DNA of 64,000 nucleotides, taken from assembly GCF_001989455.1 (NCBI RefSeq), contig NZ_CP018346.1:496001-560000 (forward strand), in the 5' to 3' direction. This document shows, one piece after another, positions 39,495-49,450 of this stretch. Numbering within the stretch: the first letter of the stretch is position 1; every line of letters starts with the position of its first letter. Position numbers and translations under genes: made by a program. The notes beneath the pieces are model-generated. The model made no database searches and had not been told where the DNA came from. It was given only the letters and a program-made list of their open reading frames with translations. This DNA is from Prochlorococcus sp. RS04. GTDB lineage: Bacteria; Cyanobacteriota; Cyanobacteriia; PCC-6307; Cyanobiaceae.

Positions 39495-39671
39495 TCCTGT
39501 AGTAAAAAATTAAAGACCGATATTAAGAATAATACAAAGCTAGTAAAAACAATACAATTTCAAACTTAACGCAACGCTTCTTAATTAATAACTTGATTCC
39601 AAAGTGATAGTTGAAATAATTCAAATAAAAATTTTTTTTCCGCTAATATAAAAATACACTCTAATAAAGTT

Positions 39672-39878
39672 TTGGATCAACAAGATTTAAAATTATCAAA
39701 GAAACTTATTTCCTTATATAAAAAGAGATTGGAAAAAGAAATTCTTGACAGAAGTATAAAATTAAAGATGCCTCAAAATAAATTTGAAGAAATAATTAAT
39801 AACAATAATGAACTTATCAATTTAAAAAAAACGTTAGAAGATCTAGAAAAGGAATCTGAATCTCATAGTAAAGTCTGA
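39672..39878 (+). CDS. small coiled-coil protein, 68 aa, hypothetical
   Basis: A highly charged helical protein beginning at TTG, 22 bases before the helicase gene. Lys/Glu/Leu heptad-like spacing (LISLYKKRLEKEILDRSIKL, later LKKTLEDLEKESESHSKV) predicts a coiled coil. No domain is recognised. The close spacing suggests cotranscription with the UvrD-like helicase. Confidence 0.55.
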   Translation: MDQQDLKLSKKLISLYKKRLEKEILDRSIKLKMPQNKFEEIINNNNELINLKKTLEDLEKESESHSKV

Positions 39879-39900
39879 TTTTTGAAAAACCCTTCCAAAA

Positions 39901-42309
39901 GTGCCTCAAACCAACAATTTCCTTTTTAAGTCCTTAAACAATCAACAACTTCAAGCAGTAAAACATGTTTATGGACCACTATTAGTTATAGCTGGTGCAG
40001 GTAGCGGAAAAACTAAGGCTCTCACTCACAGAATTGCAAACCTTATTGAGGGTAACTCTATAGATCCCTATAACATTCTTGCAGTCACTTTCACTAACAA
40101 AGCTGCCAAAGAAATGAAAGCAAGATTAGAGGTTCTTCTAGCCCAAGAATTAGCTTTTAATCAATTTGGTCAGCCTTGGACAACTCTCAAAGAAATTGAC
40201 CAAAATGAATTAAGAACAAACGTTCACCAAGAGAGGCTTAAGGACCTTTGGATCGGTACTTTCCATTCTTTATTTTCGAGACTTCTTAGATACGATATTG
40301 AAAAATATACTGATCCAGAAGGCCTAAAATGGACAAGGCAATTTTCAATTTACGATGAAACAGATTCTCAAACATTAGTAAAAGAAATTATTAGTCAAGA
40401 TATGAATCTTGACCCAAAAAGATATGATCCCAAAAAGATTAAAAGATTAATAAGTAATGCTAAAAATCAATGCTTAACTTCAAATGATCTTTTAGAAAAA
40501 GCAGATAATAATTTTGATAAAACAGTTGCAGAAGCCTACAAGAGATATAGAATTTCGCTATCAAAAAACAATTCTTTAGACTTTGATGATCTTCTACTTT
40601 TGCCTGTTTTCTTATTGAGGCAAAATGATATAGTCAGAGATTACTGGCACAAAAGATTTAAACATATTTTAGTTGACGAATATCAAGATACAAATAGAAC
40701 ACAATATGAACTTATAAAATTAATTACGGCTGGAAATACTGAACCAAAAAAATTCTTCAATTGGGAAGATCGATCAATTTTTGTAGTTGGGGATGCTGAT
40801 CAAAGTATTTATAGTTTTAGAGCAGCTGACTTCAGAATTTTAATTGGTTTTCAAGAAGATTTTAAAACTTCCATCAACGACGATACAAAATCATCCTTAA
40901 TTAAATTAGAAGAAAATTATAGGTCATCTTCCAATATCCTTGATGCTGCAAACTCACTAATTGAAAACAACTCCGAAAGAATTGATAAAGTTTTAAAGGC
41001 TACTAAAGAAAAAGGGGAACTTTTAACGTTACTCAGCTGTGATGATGAAATTTCCGAGGCAGAAGCAATTACCAATAAAATAAAATCACTCAATAACTAT
41101 AATCAAAACCCAATTTGGAAAAATTTTGCAATTTTATATCGAACTAGAGCTCAGTCGAGAGTACTAGAAGAATCTCTTGTAAGGTGGCGCATTCCTTATA
41201 CAATTTTTGGAGGATTGCGTTTTTATGATAGAAGAGAGATTAAAGATGCTATAGCATATTTGAAAGTTCTGGTTAATTCTTCAGATAACGTTAGTCTTTT
41301 ACGAATCATAAATGTTCCTAGAAGAGGAATTGGTAAGACTACTATTCAAAAACTTAATGAACTATCTAATAGGTTAAATATTCCATTATGGGAGGTTCTT
41401 AATGATAAGCAAAGTCTTGAAGAAACAATAGGTCGATCATCAAAAGGAATTAATAAATTTACTGAAGTTATGAATGATCTAATGTGTTACCTAGAAAATT
41501 CAGGTCCCGCTCAACTACTACAACTTATATTAGAAAAAAGTGGTTATTTAAGTGACTTGCTCTCTAGTGGGACTGAAGAATCTGAAGATAGAAGAAATAA
41601 CTTACAAGAACTAATTAATGCAGCTACTCAATATGAAGAAGAGACAGAAAGTGGAGATGTAGAGGGATTTCTTTCTACAGCAGCCTTAACAACTGATAAC
41701 GATACGAAGAAAAATAATCCTAACTCTGTAACTCTCATGACTCTGCATAATAGTAAAGGTTTAGAATTTCAAAATGTTTTTATCACTGGGCTAGAACAAG
41801 GTCTCTTCCCTAGCCATAGATCAATAGATACTCCCTCACTTCTTGAAGAGGAAAGAAGATTATGCTACGTAGGTATTACTAGAGCTAAAGAAAGAGTTTT
41901 CTTAAGTCATGCTAGAGAAAGAAGATTATGGGGTGGAATGCGTGAAGCAACAATTCCTTCAATATTTCTTTCAGAAATACCTGAGGATCTAATGGATGGC
42001 GAATTACCACAAACTGGTGGTGCTTCAATTAGAAGAGATTTGCATCTTGATCGTTTAACAAGAGTTGATCGCAACAATCCAAATGAATTTGTTAATAAAC
42101 CAATAAATGCAGTAAGAAAATTATATTCAGGGCCAAGTAAAGGAAAAAGCTGGATAGTTGGAGATAAGCTAATTCACTCAAAATTTGGGAAAGGTGAAAT
42201 TATACATATTTTTGGGAGTGGGGAAAAAATATCATTAGCAGTAAAATTTGGCGATAAAGGAAGTAAAATTCTAGATCCTAGATTAGCTCCAATTCGTTAT
42301 GTAAGTTAA
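39901..42309 (+). CDS. UvrD/Rep/PcrA-type DNA helicase
   Basis: A superfamily 1A 3'-5' DNA helicase of 802 residues for repair or replication restart. Motifs in order: I AGAGSGKTKALTHRI, II VDEYQDTNR, III FVVGDADQSIYSFR, IV LEENYRSS, V VTLMTLHNSKGLEF, VI YVGITRAKER. The C-terminus ends with a tudor-like segment (GDKLIHSKFGKGEIIHIFG) typical of PcrA/UvrD from bacteria other than E. coli. It starts at GTG (39901). The name uvrD or pcrA cannot be decided from sequence alone. Confidence 0.93.
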   Translation: MPQTNNFLFKSLNNQQLQAVKHVYGPLLVIAGAGSGKTKALTHRIANLIEGNSIDPYNILAVTFTNKAAKEMKARLEVLLAQELAFNQFGQPWTTLKEIDQNELRTNVHQERLKDLWIGTFHSLFSRLLRYDIEKYTDPEGLKWTRQFSIYDETDSQTLVKEIISQDMNLDPKRYDPKKIKRLISNAKNQCLTSNDLLEKADNNFDKTVAEAYKRYRISLSKNNSLDFDDLLLLPVFLLRQNDIVRDYWHKRFKHILVDEYQDTNRTQYELIKLITAGNTEPKKFFNWEDRSIFVVGDADQSIYSFRAADFRILIGFQEDFKTSINDDTKSSLIKLEENYRSSSNILDAANSLIENNSERIDKVLKATKEKGELLTLLSCDDEISEAEAITNKIKSLNNYNQNPIWKNFAILYRTRAQSRVLEESLVRWRIPYTIFGGLRFYDRREIKDAIAYLKVLVNSSDNVSLLRIINVPRRGIGKTTIQKLNELSNRLNIPLWEVLNDKQSLEETIGRSSKGINKFTEVMNDLMCYLENSGPAQLLQLILEKSGYLSDLLSSGTEESEDRRNNLQELINAATQYEEETESGDVEGFLSTAALTTDNDTKKNNPNSVTLMTLHNSKGLEFQNVFITGLEQGLFPSHRSIDTPSLLEEERRLCYVGITRAKERVFLSHARERRLWGGMREATIPSIFLSEIPEDLMDGELPQTGGASIRRDLHLDRLTRVDRNNPNEFVNKPINAVRKLYSGPSKGKSWIVGDKLIHSKFGKGEIIHIFGSGEKISLAVKFGDKGSKILDPRLAPIRYVS

Positions 42310-42314
42310 AACTC

Positions 42315-43562
42315 ATGAACGATATCTCTGATTATATCCAAGGGGAATTAATCAAAACTCCATTTAATCTATATAACCTTATTACTAAATACATAGAATC
42401 TAATGACAATACTAAAGTGGCTTTTGTTGGCGGTTATTTAAGAGATCTGTTAATTAGTAAATTCCACAAAAAATCGTTTTCTAAACCTATAGATATTGAT
42501 CTTGTTATTGAAGGATCCTCTATTTCTCTTGCAAAATTTATAAAAAAAAATATTGTAAATGTAGATTTATGTTTAATCAAGGAATTTAATTTATATAACA
42601 CTGTCGAAATAAATATTAATGACTATAAAATTGATATTGCTTCTGCAAGAAAAGAAATTTATTCTGCTCCAGGCTTAAATCCCACAGTAAATAAAAGTAC
42701 TATTGAGGATGATCTTAAGAGGAGAGATTTCACTATAAATTCAATAGCCTTCGAGGTCTCGACAAGGAAAATCTATGATCTTTATGGAGGAATCTCTGAT
42801 ATAAAAAGTAAAAGATTGAACTTACTTCACAGTAATAGTATTTCAGATGATCCAAGTAGATTAATTAGATGTGCAAAATATGCTTCAAGGTTAGATTTCA
42901 ATATTTCAAATAATTCCCTCAAACAATCTCAAGAAACAGTTAGACAATGGCCATGGGAAAGTTCTGAAAAGCATCAGAAAATGATTTACCCTCCTGCACT
43001 AGGCATACGAATAAGGATGGAACTAGCTGAAATATGCAAACACGATAATTTGACTAATGTGATTTCGATAATTCATAAATGGAAAATTATCTCAATCTTA
43101 AATGAAAATATTAAAGTCGATAAAAGATTTTTAAGAGGACTAAATTGGATTAAGAAGTTAAATGGAAATCATATGCTTTACTTATTAAAAGATTCAGAAG
43201 ATTTAGAAAAAGCATGTAAAAGATTTTTGATAAATAATAGTGAGATAAAAATATTAGATGATTATATAAATATCAAAAAGATATTAAATACAAACCAAAA
43301 AAATTTCAATCATTTTTCTCCATCAAGTTGGACAGAATTTATTGAGGACAGAAACCTTAATGATGAGACAGTCAAATTATTAATTTGTGATGGAGGACCG
43401 TACTGGCGTAACTTATTTAAGTGGTTATTTATTTACAAATTCATAAAATCAAAAAAAGATGGAGAAACATTAAAAAAAGAAGGATGGGACCAGGGGAAGG
43501 AGATGGGAAAGGAAATCAAAAGACTAAGATATTTGGAAATTGACAAATTAAATAGAAATTAA
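42315..43562 (+). CDS. tRNA nucleotidyltransferase / poly(A) polymerase family protein
   Basis: A class II nucleotidyltransferase that adds CCA to tRNA 3' ends or A residues. The head domain shows FVGGYLRDLLISK and the metal-binding IDIDLVIEGSS; RRDFTINSIAFE and LYGGISDIKSKRL are the RNA-binding and adjoining motifs of the family. Length is 415. All tRNA genes in this window lack an encoded full CCA, so a CCA-adding enzyme is needed; cyanobacteria often split the CC and A activities, and this gene may be either. It begins five bases after the helicase stop. Confidence 0.85.
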   Translation: MNDISDYIQGELIKTPFNLYNLITKYIESNDNTKVAFVGGYLRDLLISKFHKKSFSKPIDIDLVIEGSSISLAKFIKKNIVNVDLCLIKEFNLYNTVEININDYKIDIASARKEIYSAPGLNPTVNKSTIEDDLKRRDFTINSIAFEVSTRKIYDLYGGISDIKSKRLNLLHSNSISDDPSRLIRCAKYASRLDFNISNNSLKQSQETVRQWPWESSEKHQKMIYPPALGIRIRMELAEICKHDNLTNVISIIHKWKIISILNENIKVDKRFLRGLNWIKKLNGNHMLYLLKDSEDLEKACKRFLINNSEIKILDDYINIKKILNTNQKNFNHFSPSSWTEFIEDRNLNDETVKLLICDGGPYWRNLFKWLFIYKFIKSKKDGETLKKEGWDQGKEMGKEIKRLRYLEIDKLNRN

Positions 43563-45734
43563 TTACATTTTTACAACCTCTCCAACCTTGTACCATTTAT
43601 CCTTTAGAACATTTTCATATTTACGATTGCAACTAATCAACAAGGGGCCACATGTTTGAGGATCTAATAGTAATGATATTTTCTCGTTAAAAGTCTCTTG
43701 ATCTAATGAATTTTCGTTTAAAAAATTAATTATTCTTTTCTGCTTATTTACTTTATAAATTTTGTCAAAAATTTCTTTATTAGATTCATACAAAGTACTT
43801 TTAACGTCTTTTCTTATTAAATCAAATACTCCAGGATAAGCTTTAAATGCAAATAAATCTAATAAAACTTTTAGTGGCTCAAGATTATTGCTTTGCCTAT
43901 ATAAATTAGATGATTCAACCATTTCTTTAAGATGTCCAATAAATCCATATCCAGTAATGTCAGTCGCAGCATTGACTAATGATTCTTTAAATTGATTTTG
44001 AAAAAGATAAATTTCATCAATCAAATATTGCTGACTCTTTACTAAATTATCAATTACTTCTGAAGAACTACCTAGCATAGTAATATTTTGCATTTGACCG
44101 GCAAAGTAAATCCCAACGCCCAGAGGTCTAGACATCATGAGAATATCTCCAATATTCATTCCAGATTTAAGCCATGGTTTTGCTCCATTTTTTAAAATAC
44201 CTTGAACTGTTAAAGAAATATCCATTCCCAATGAATAAGGTTTATTTACTAAACTTCTTGCCTCAAAAGTATGGCCTCCAAGTAATTCACCTCCATGATC
44301 CTCAACTGTTGATTTAATACCTTGAAGTGATTGAGAAAAGAGGTAACTCTGAAATTCCCTTTCAACTTTTGGTAATGAAATTAAAGCCTGCGCTGATGAA
44401 AGTTTGGCTCCGCATGCCCACAAATCTGAGCAAGCATGCAAAGTAGTAATTTTTGCATTAAGCCAAGGATCACTTACCAAAGCAGGAAATCCATCTACAC
44501 TTTGCAAGATAACATCTTGACCATTTTGATATATCTCAACTGAATCTTCAGGTGATGAGGCAAAAGAATTTAAATTAGAATTTATTAATGATTTATTCAA
44601 AACTAACTGAGGAATTTTAGCTGCACATCCTCTGCAATCATTCAATGAAATATTTTTTTCACTACTCTTCATCATTAGCCTTTTTGATCTGAACTTTTTA
44701 ATAAAGTTGAGATCAATTTTATGCTTTAATATCCAAAAAATAAAAGAAGGGCCGAAAACAAAATTGCGATAAATAGCAAAAGCCTTTGGATGATGGCTTG
44801 GAAATATATTTACTATTTGCAATCCGATCTTTTGAGGAAACCACTTTTTTAATGATCTCCCTTCTATATCTTTTTTTAGATTTTGCACTAATGTATTTAC
44901 AACTTTTACTGCAAAAACTCCCGATGCTGGCCTTTTTGCTGAACCTACAACTGAGCAATCCCCGACAGCAAAGATTCCAGAGAAACTTTTTGTCTGCAAA
45001 TTCTGATTTGTGATTATCCTGCCATGAGAATCCGAATCTAATAATTTTTTTTGTACCCATAAAGGAGATGTATTTCCAGTACATAAAAGAATCTTGCCAT
45101 AATCAAAATTAAGTTTTTCAACTAAATCAATATTGGAATTCCTTAAACTTTTTAGAATTTTATTATTAATTTTTCTTGAATCACATAATAGTTTTAAAGG
45201 TCTATCTCCCCATCTTTTTCTCAAAGCATATGATACTTCAATTGCAGCAAGGCCACTCCCAACAATTACAAATGGAAGTTCATTAACTGAGTCAAAAATA
45301 TCCTCTTTGAGTATTGATTGATAAGCCCTTAAAAAAGGTTTAATTGAAAAAGCATTTCGATTTTTAACTAGTGATTCAAATTCTTTTGGAATTATTGTTT
45401 GACTTCCATAATTAAGCACCAACTTCGAATAATAAACTGAAGGTCTATTACTTAAAACAATTTTCTTTAAATTGAAATCAATATCCTTTACTTCTTCTTC
45501 TATAAAAGATACTTTTGCATTTTTTGCTAAAGATTTTATATCAATTAAACTCTCTTCTAAAGTGATTGATTTTGAAATCACCGATGGGAATATCGCCGAA
45601 TAAACCAAATGAGAATCTCTAGATATAATTGAAACAGGAATTGCTGGCATTAATTTCGGAAACATTAACCATTTCTTCAATAAAGAAACATTTGAGTGTC
45701 CCCCTCCAATTAGTACCAGATGATTAAAAGTCAT
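43563..45734 (-). CDS. selD: pyridine nucleotide-disulfide oxidoreductase fused to selenophosphate synthetase (SelD)
   Basis: A 723-residue fusion. Residues 1-350 are an NDH-2/sulfide:quinone-oxidoreductase-like FAD protein: LVLIGGGHSNVSLLKKW, then FVIVGSGLAAIEVSYALR, and GIFAVGDCSV. Residues 360-723 are SelD: DCRGCAAKIPQ (catalytic Cys370, no selenocysteine), then VDGFPALVSDPWLNAKI, GELLGGHTFEARSL, SRPLGVGIYFAGQM and AATDITGYGFIGHLKEM. SelD makes selenophosphate from selenide and ATP; with no sign of selenoproteins the likely use is 2-selenouridine in tRNA. The fusion, known in cyanobacteria, suggests an oxidoreductase that supplies selenide. Confidence 0.93.
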   Translation of the reverse strand: MTFNHLVLIGGGHSNVSLLKKWLMFPKLMPAIPVSIISRDSHLVYSAIFPSVISKSITLEESLIDIKSLAKNAKVSFIEEEVKDIDFNLKKIVLSNRPSVYYSKLVLNYGSQTIIPKEFESLVKNRNAFSIKPFLRAYQSILKEDIFDSVNELPFVIVGSGLAAIEVSYALRKRWGDRPLKLLCDSRKINNKILKSLRNSNIDLVEKLNFDYGKILLCTGNTSPLWVQKKLLDSDSHGRIITNQNLQTKSFSGIFAVGDCSVVGSAKRPASGVFAVKVVNTLVQNLKKDIEGRSLKKWFPQKIGLQIVNIFPSHHPKAFAIYRNFVFGPSFIFWILKHKIDLNFIKKFRSKRLMMKSSEKNISLNDCRGCAAKIPQLVLNKSLINSNLNSFASSPEDSVEIYQNGQDVILQSVDGFPALVSDPWLNAKITTLHACSDLWACGAKLSSAQALISLPKVEREFQSYLFSQSLQGIKSTVEDHGGELLGGHTFEARSLVNKPYSLGMDISLTVQGILKNGAKPWLKSGMNIGDILMMSRPLGVGIYFAGQMQNITMLGSSSEVIDNLVKSQQYLIDEIYLFQNQFKESLVNAATDITGYGFIGHLKEMVESSNLYRQSNNLEPLKVLLDLFAFKAYPGVFDLIRKDVKSTLYESNKEIFDKIYKVNKQKRIINFLNENSLDQETFNEKISLLLDPQTCGPLLISCNRKYENVLKDKWYKVGEVVKM

Positions 45735-45744
45735 TTACATCTCA

Positions 45745-46638
45745 ATGAATAAAGAACATTTATTACCAATTGAAAAATCAAGATTAGGTGTGATTGGTGG
45801 AAGCGGATTTTATTCAATGGATCAAATAGAGTACTTAAGAGAACTAGAAATCAATACTCCCTATGGTAAACCTTCTGATTCAATAAAAGTATATAATCTT
45901 GGAAACCTAGAGATAGCATTCATTCCTAGACATGGAAGAACACATAGTTTAAACCCTTCTGAAATCCCTTATAAAGCTAATATTTGGGCTCTAAGATCAA
46001 TAGGAGTAAGATGGATTATTGCTCCGTCAGCAGTTGGGTCATTACAAGAACAGATAAGGCCACTTGACATAGTGGTTCCAGATCAATTTATAGATCGGAC
46101 AAAAAATAGACCCGCAACCTTCTTTAACGAAGGAGCTGTTGCTCACGTAACTATGGGAGATCCTTTCTGCACAAATTTATCACGTATATTAAGTGAAATC
46201 GGAGAAAAAAATATTCCTGGCGGTAGACAATTGCATAGAGGGGGTACCTATCTAGCAATGGAAGGTCCCGCTTTCTCAACTAGAGCAGAATCTAATTTAT
46301 ATAGGAGTTGGGGATGTTCAATAATTGGAATGACGAACCACACGGAAGCAAGATTAGCTAAAGAAGCTGAAATAGCTTACTCCTCCTTATCTATGGTTAC
46401 TGATTATGATTGCTGGCATCAAACTCATCAAGAAGTTTCTGTAGAGATGGTTTTGGATAATCTTAGATCGAATACTGAAGTGGCTAATAAAATAATATTT
46501 GAAGTAGCTAAATTAATTGAAAAAGAAAGACCAAAAAGCAAGTCTCATTTTTCATTAAAAGATGGATTAATAACCCAAAAAGAAAATATCCCAAGATCCA
46601 CAGTAGAGAAACTTAGGATATTTACTGATTCTTATTAG
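45745..46638 (+). CDS. mtnP: S-methyl-5'-thioadenosine phosphorylase
   Basis: Phosphorolyses methylthioadenosine to adenine and methylthioribose-1-phosphate in methionine salvage and polyamine metabolism. Family landmarks are GVIGGSGFYSM, FIPRHGRTHSLNPSEIPYKA (phosphate binding), and AMEGPAFSTRAESNLYRSW with IIGMTNHTEARLAKEAEI (nucleoside site). Length (297) is typical. It is divergent from the selD fusion with only ten bases between start codons, so each promoter overlaps the neighbouring gene. Confidence 0.93.
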   Translation: MNKEHLLPIEKSRLGVIGGSGFYSMDQIEYLRELEINTPYGKPSDSIKVYNLGNLEIAFIPRHGRTHSLNPSEIPYKANIWALRSIGVRWIIAPSAVGSLQEQIRPLDIVVPDQFIDRTKNRPATFFNEGAVAHVTMGDPFCTNLSRILSEIGEKNIPGGRQLHRGGTYLAMEGPAFSTRAESNLYRSWGCSIIGMTNHTEARLAKEAEIAYSSLSMVTDYDCWHQTHQEVSVEMVLDNLRSNTEVANKIIFEVAKLIEKERPKSKSHFSLKDGLITQKENIPRSTVEKLRIFTDSY

Positions 46639-46681
46639 GCTTATTTGATATAAGTGATTATCAGGTCAAAGTAAGGATTTG

Positions 46682-46879
46682 TTAGCCTCCAGCTCCAACT
46701 CCTTGGTATGAACCATAGAAGAATATTCCTAAAACAAAGATAACTGCAATTCCACCTGCTGTAGCAACAAGCCATAGAGGAAGAGTTCCTTCAGTCCATC
46801 TTCTTTCCCATGCAACTGCTGGTCTACCGTCAGGAAGTCTATCTGGAATTCTTCCATCAGGTCCTTTTAATTTACTCAT
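46682..46879 (-). CDS. psbJ: photosystem II protein J
   Basis: A single-helix photosystem II subunit near the QB site. The helix [20 protein letters not shown] and end [13 protein letters not shown] are diagnostic. The N-terminal extension ([20 protein letters not shown]) makes it 65 residues, longer than the usual 40, as in marine picocyanobacteria. Last gene of psbEFLJ, nine bases after psbL. Confidence 0.96.
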   Translation of the reverse strand: MSKLKGPDGRIPDRLPDGRPAVAWERRWTEGTLPLWLVATAGGIAVIFVLGIFFYGSYQGVGAGG

Positions 46880-46888
46880 GATTTTAAT

Positions 46889-47008
46889 TTAATTGAAAAA
46901 GTAACTGGAAAATAAAATTCCCAATACAAAAACTGATAATAAGCCTAAATATAGGCTTGTACGATTAAGTTCAACTGGAACTTTGTTAGGATTTTCGTTT
47001 ACTTGCAT
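46889..47008 (-). CDS. psbL: photosystem II protein L
   Basis: A 39-residue subunit at the dimer interface needed for QA function: [20 protein letters not shown] then [19 protein letters not shown]. The open frame extends further upstream, over psbF, but the conserved Met fixes the start at 47008. It lies 11 bases after psbF. Confidence 0.97.
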
Positions 47009-47019
47009 GATAGTTAAAT

Positions 47020-47166
47020 TTATCGGGCTACGAATTGCATAGCAGCAATAGAACCTAAAAAGAATACTGATGGAATAGCTAGAGCGTGCACTGCTAGCCA
47101 ACGGACAGTAAATATAGGATAAACGCGGACTTCCGCAGCCTGCATTGGAGCTTGAGAATTAGTCAT
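47020..47166 (-). CDS. psbF: cytochrome b559 beta subunit
   Basis: A 48-residue subunit sharing the cytochrome b559 haem with Psb[21 protein letters not shown] carries the haem-ligand His in [10 protein letters not shown]. It starts two bases after psbE ends, which predicts coupled translation of the two haem partners. Confidence 0.98.
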
Positions 47167-47168
47167 TG

Positions 47169-47417
47169 TTATTTTGTTCTTAAATCTAGTTGAGATTTAG
47201 CTTCATATCTTTGTGTTACGACAGGTGCTTTAGATTCAGATGATTGGAAATAACTATCTGGACGAGGAGTTCCGAAAGCATCGTAGGCTAAGCCTGTATA
47301 TACAAATAAGAAGCCTGCTATAAAGATAGCTGGTAATGTTACTGCATGAATAATCCAGTATCTAATACTGGTGATTATTTCAAAGAATGGGCGTTCACCC
47401 GTTGAACCTGCGGCCAT
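47169..47417 (-). CDS. psbE: cytochrome b559 alpha subunit
   Basis: The larger subunit of cytochrome b559 in photosystem II. The N-terminus [20 protein letters not shown], the haem-ligand His in [13 protein letters not shown], and [16 protein letters not shown] identify it. A GTG two codons upstream (47423) also opens the frame; the ATG at 47417 matches the family N-terminus. First of the psbEFLJ operon and downstream of ycf48, which helps assemble this region of photosystem II. Confidence 0.97.
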
Positions 47418-47552
47418 AATCACAAATGTTTACCCTATGATCTTACAGTGTAAAATCATAAGTTCGCGAAGAAATTAACAGGTTGGTTACAGACAGTTGC
47501 TAAATCTTTAAAAAATTAATTTTTTTTTCACTATTAACTGAATTTATTCAAG

Positions 47553-48569
47553 TTAACTATTCCATTTAAGGATGTAACCACGCTCGCCAAGTACAAATCC
47601 TTTTTGATTGTCTAAAGCCTCCTTATCAAGAAAAACTATTTTAATGTAGTTTGTTGGCAATTCCGAAGCAATAGGATCTTTATTCCAACTTTTACCTTGA
47701 TCTTTACTTACTATTAAAGTTCCATTACCCCCGCCAGCCCATATATCACCATTTGGGTCCCACCCCATATCCAAATAATTGTATCCATTAAGAATTGGGA
47801 TGATGGGTTTTGACCAATTTTCTAGGTCATTAGTATCTTCATTAAATCTAATTTCTGCTCCTCTAGAAAGCATCCATAAACTTCCCTCTGGATTAAAACC
47901 AATACTTTGAACTCTTTTGCTACTGGCTCTTTGATGAGCTACCCATGCATCACTATCCTTTTCCAAAGTAGAGAAGAAATTACCTAGACTACTTACACTG
48001 ACATAATCTCCTTTACTAGTTCTTCTTAAATCTCTTACACCTCCAGAACCAGATGCATCTACAACTTTTGCATTCCATGATTCACCACTATCTGATGTTT
48101 CATAAATAGCACCTGCAGTAGTAGCCAATTCTGCAATGCCAGCGTCGACAGTTGTTATTAGAAATGGTTGGCCTGGTAATTTGTTTCCTAAAGATAAACG
48201 TGTCCAATTCTTTCCTGCATCAAGTGTATGCATAACTAATGAAGGCTGACCTATTAACCATCCCTCTTCACCTTTAAAATCAATATCTAGGAGACGAAAG
48301 TTCTCATCACTTGGTAAATCTAAATTTCTTTTTTCCCAAGTTTCTCCTCCATCATTAGATTCCATAATAAGTCTATTGGAACCTACTAAAAATCCATTTT
48401 TATCATCTATAAAATCAACATCTAAAGCATTAGCCTGATCCTCAAACTGAATTGTTTTCCAAGGGCTGCTATCGCTCATCTTTACTCCCGTAGATGAACA
48501 ACTGCTCAATACAAAACAAAGAAGAACTGGTAAAAGAAGATTGGGAATGCTAGTAATAATTTTTTTCAT
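47553..48569 (-). CDS. ycf48: photosystem II assembly/stability factor Ycf48 (HCF136)
   Basis: A lumenal assembly factor that binds newly made D1 and is needed early in photosystem II assembly and repair. The signal peptide ends in a lipobox ([11 protein letters not shown], Cys at about 24), so it is a lipoprotein. The rest is a seven-bladed beta-propeller with repeats of the type D-x-G-E-T-W/D-x-G-K-S-W ([44 protein letters not shown]). Length (338) is typical. It lies between rubA and psbE on the same strand, a conserved arrangement for photosystem II assembly. Confidence 0.96.
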   Translation of the reverse strand: MKKIITSIPNLLLPVLLCFVLSSCSSTGVKMSDSSPWKTIQFEDQANALDVDFIDDKNGFLVGSNRLIMESNDGGETWEKRNLDLPSDENFRLLDIDFKGEEGWLIGQPSLVMHTLDAGKNWTRLSLGNKLPGQPFLITTVDAGIAELATTAGAIYETSDSGESWNAKVVDASGSGGVRDLRRTSKGDYVSVSSLGNFFSTLEKDSDAWVAHQRASSKRVQSIGFNPEGSLWMLSRGAEIRFNEDTNDLENWSKPIIPILNGYNYLDMGWDPNGDIWAGGGNGTLIVSKDQGKSWNKDPIASELPTNYIKIVFLDKEALDNQKGFVLGERGYILKWNS

Positions 48570-48578
48570 TTATATATA

Positions 48579-49007
48579 TTAGTGCAAAGAGTACAAAGAA
48601 AGGAACATAGCAGCAGCAAACGCCAGACCTCCAAAAATCAATATGTTTTTTTGTCCAGGAGGTAAACTATTAAAACCAAAGCCATAAACTAAATTTTCTT
48701 CAAAACCACTAGGTTTAGATTTAGGACCTATGTCCTTATAAAAATTTTTACCAGCTCGACAAACAGGGCAAGCGAAGGTATTCCCGTCCAACTCTGAAAA
48801 AGGTGTATTTTTAGGTATGTTTAATTTTTTATTTCCTTCAGACGGATCATAAATGTATCCACAACTTCTACATTCGAATCTATTTTGTTCTAAATTAGGG
48901 ACAGCTGGTTCAACTTTTACTTCTGAGAAATTTTCAGAAGGTTTTTCTTTCTCAAGGTTTTCAACTATTTTGTTTTCCTCAGAGGCTGGTTGAATGTTTT
49001 CACTCAC
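48579..49007 (-). CDS. rubA: rubredoxin RubA, membrane-anchored
   Basis: A thylakoid-membrane rubredoxin needed for assembly of photosystem II (in cyanobacteria and chloroplasts) and linked to photosystem I. The iron site is CRSCGYIYDPSEGNKK with FACPVCRAGKNFY: two CxxC pairs. An acidic N-terminal extension (about 1-40) precedes it, and the C-terminus ends in one membrane helix (NILIFGGLAFAAAMFLSLY). It lies nine bases before ycf48; the start is 76 bases from the divergent ndhC. Confidence 0.95.
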   Translation of the reverse strand: MSENIQPASEENKIVENLEKEKPSENFSEVKVEPAVPNLEQNRFECRSCGYIYDPSEGNKKLNIPKNTPFSELDGNTFACPVCRAGKNFYKDIGPKSKPSGFEENLVYGFGFNSLPPGQKNILIFGGLAFAAAMFLSLYSLH

Positions 49008-49083
49008 GGTTTATTATTGTTCTTTAAGAACTCTAAAAGATTTTGCTTAATTAAGCGACTTTTATTCAAAATTAATTTTTAAG

Positions 49084-49446
49084 ATGTTTTTATTAAATGG
49101 CTATGAATATTTTTTAGGTTTCCTTCTAATTGCCTCAGCTGTACCAATCTTAGCTTTAGTTACTAATCTCATCGTTGCCCCAAAAGGCAGAACAGGGGAA
49201 AGAAAACTTACATATGAATCTGGAATGGAGCCTATTGGAGGAGCATGGATTCAATTTAATATTCGTTATTACATGTTTGCCTTGGTTTTCGTTATATTTG
49301 ATGTTGAGACAGTATTCCTTTATCCTTGGGCTGTTGCCTTCAATAGATTAGGCTTATTAGCTTTTATTGAGGCTTTAATCTTCATTGCAATACTTGTTAT
49401 TGCCCTGGCATACGCATGGAGAAAAGGTGCTTTAGAATGGAGTTAA
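49084..49446 (+). CDS. ndhC: NAD(P)H-quinone oxidoreductase subunit 3
   Basis: A three-helix membrane subunit of the NDH-1 complex, which here uses ferredoxin to reduce plastoquinone in cyclic electron flow and respiration. [20 protein letters not shown] is the conserved loop at the quinone channel and [18 protein letters not shown] is helix 2. At 120 residues it is normal. First gene of the ndhC-ndhK-ndhJ cluster. Confidence 0.97.
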   Translation: MFLLNGYEYFLGFLLIASAVPILALVTNLIVAPKGRTGERKLTYESGMEPIGGAWIQFNIRYYMFALVFVIFDVETVFLYPWAVAFNRLGLLAFIEALIFIAILVIALAYAWRKGALEWS

Positions 49447-49450
49447 AAAA

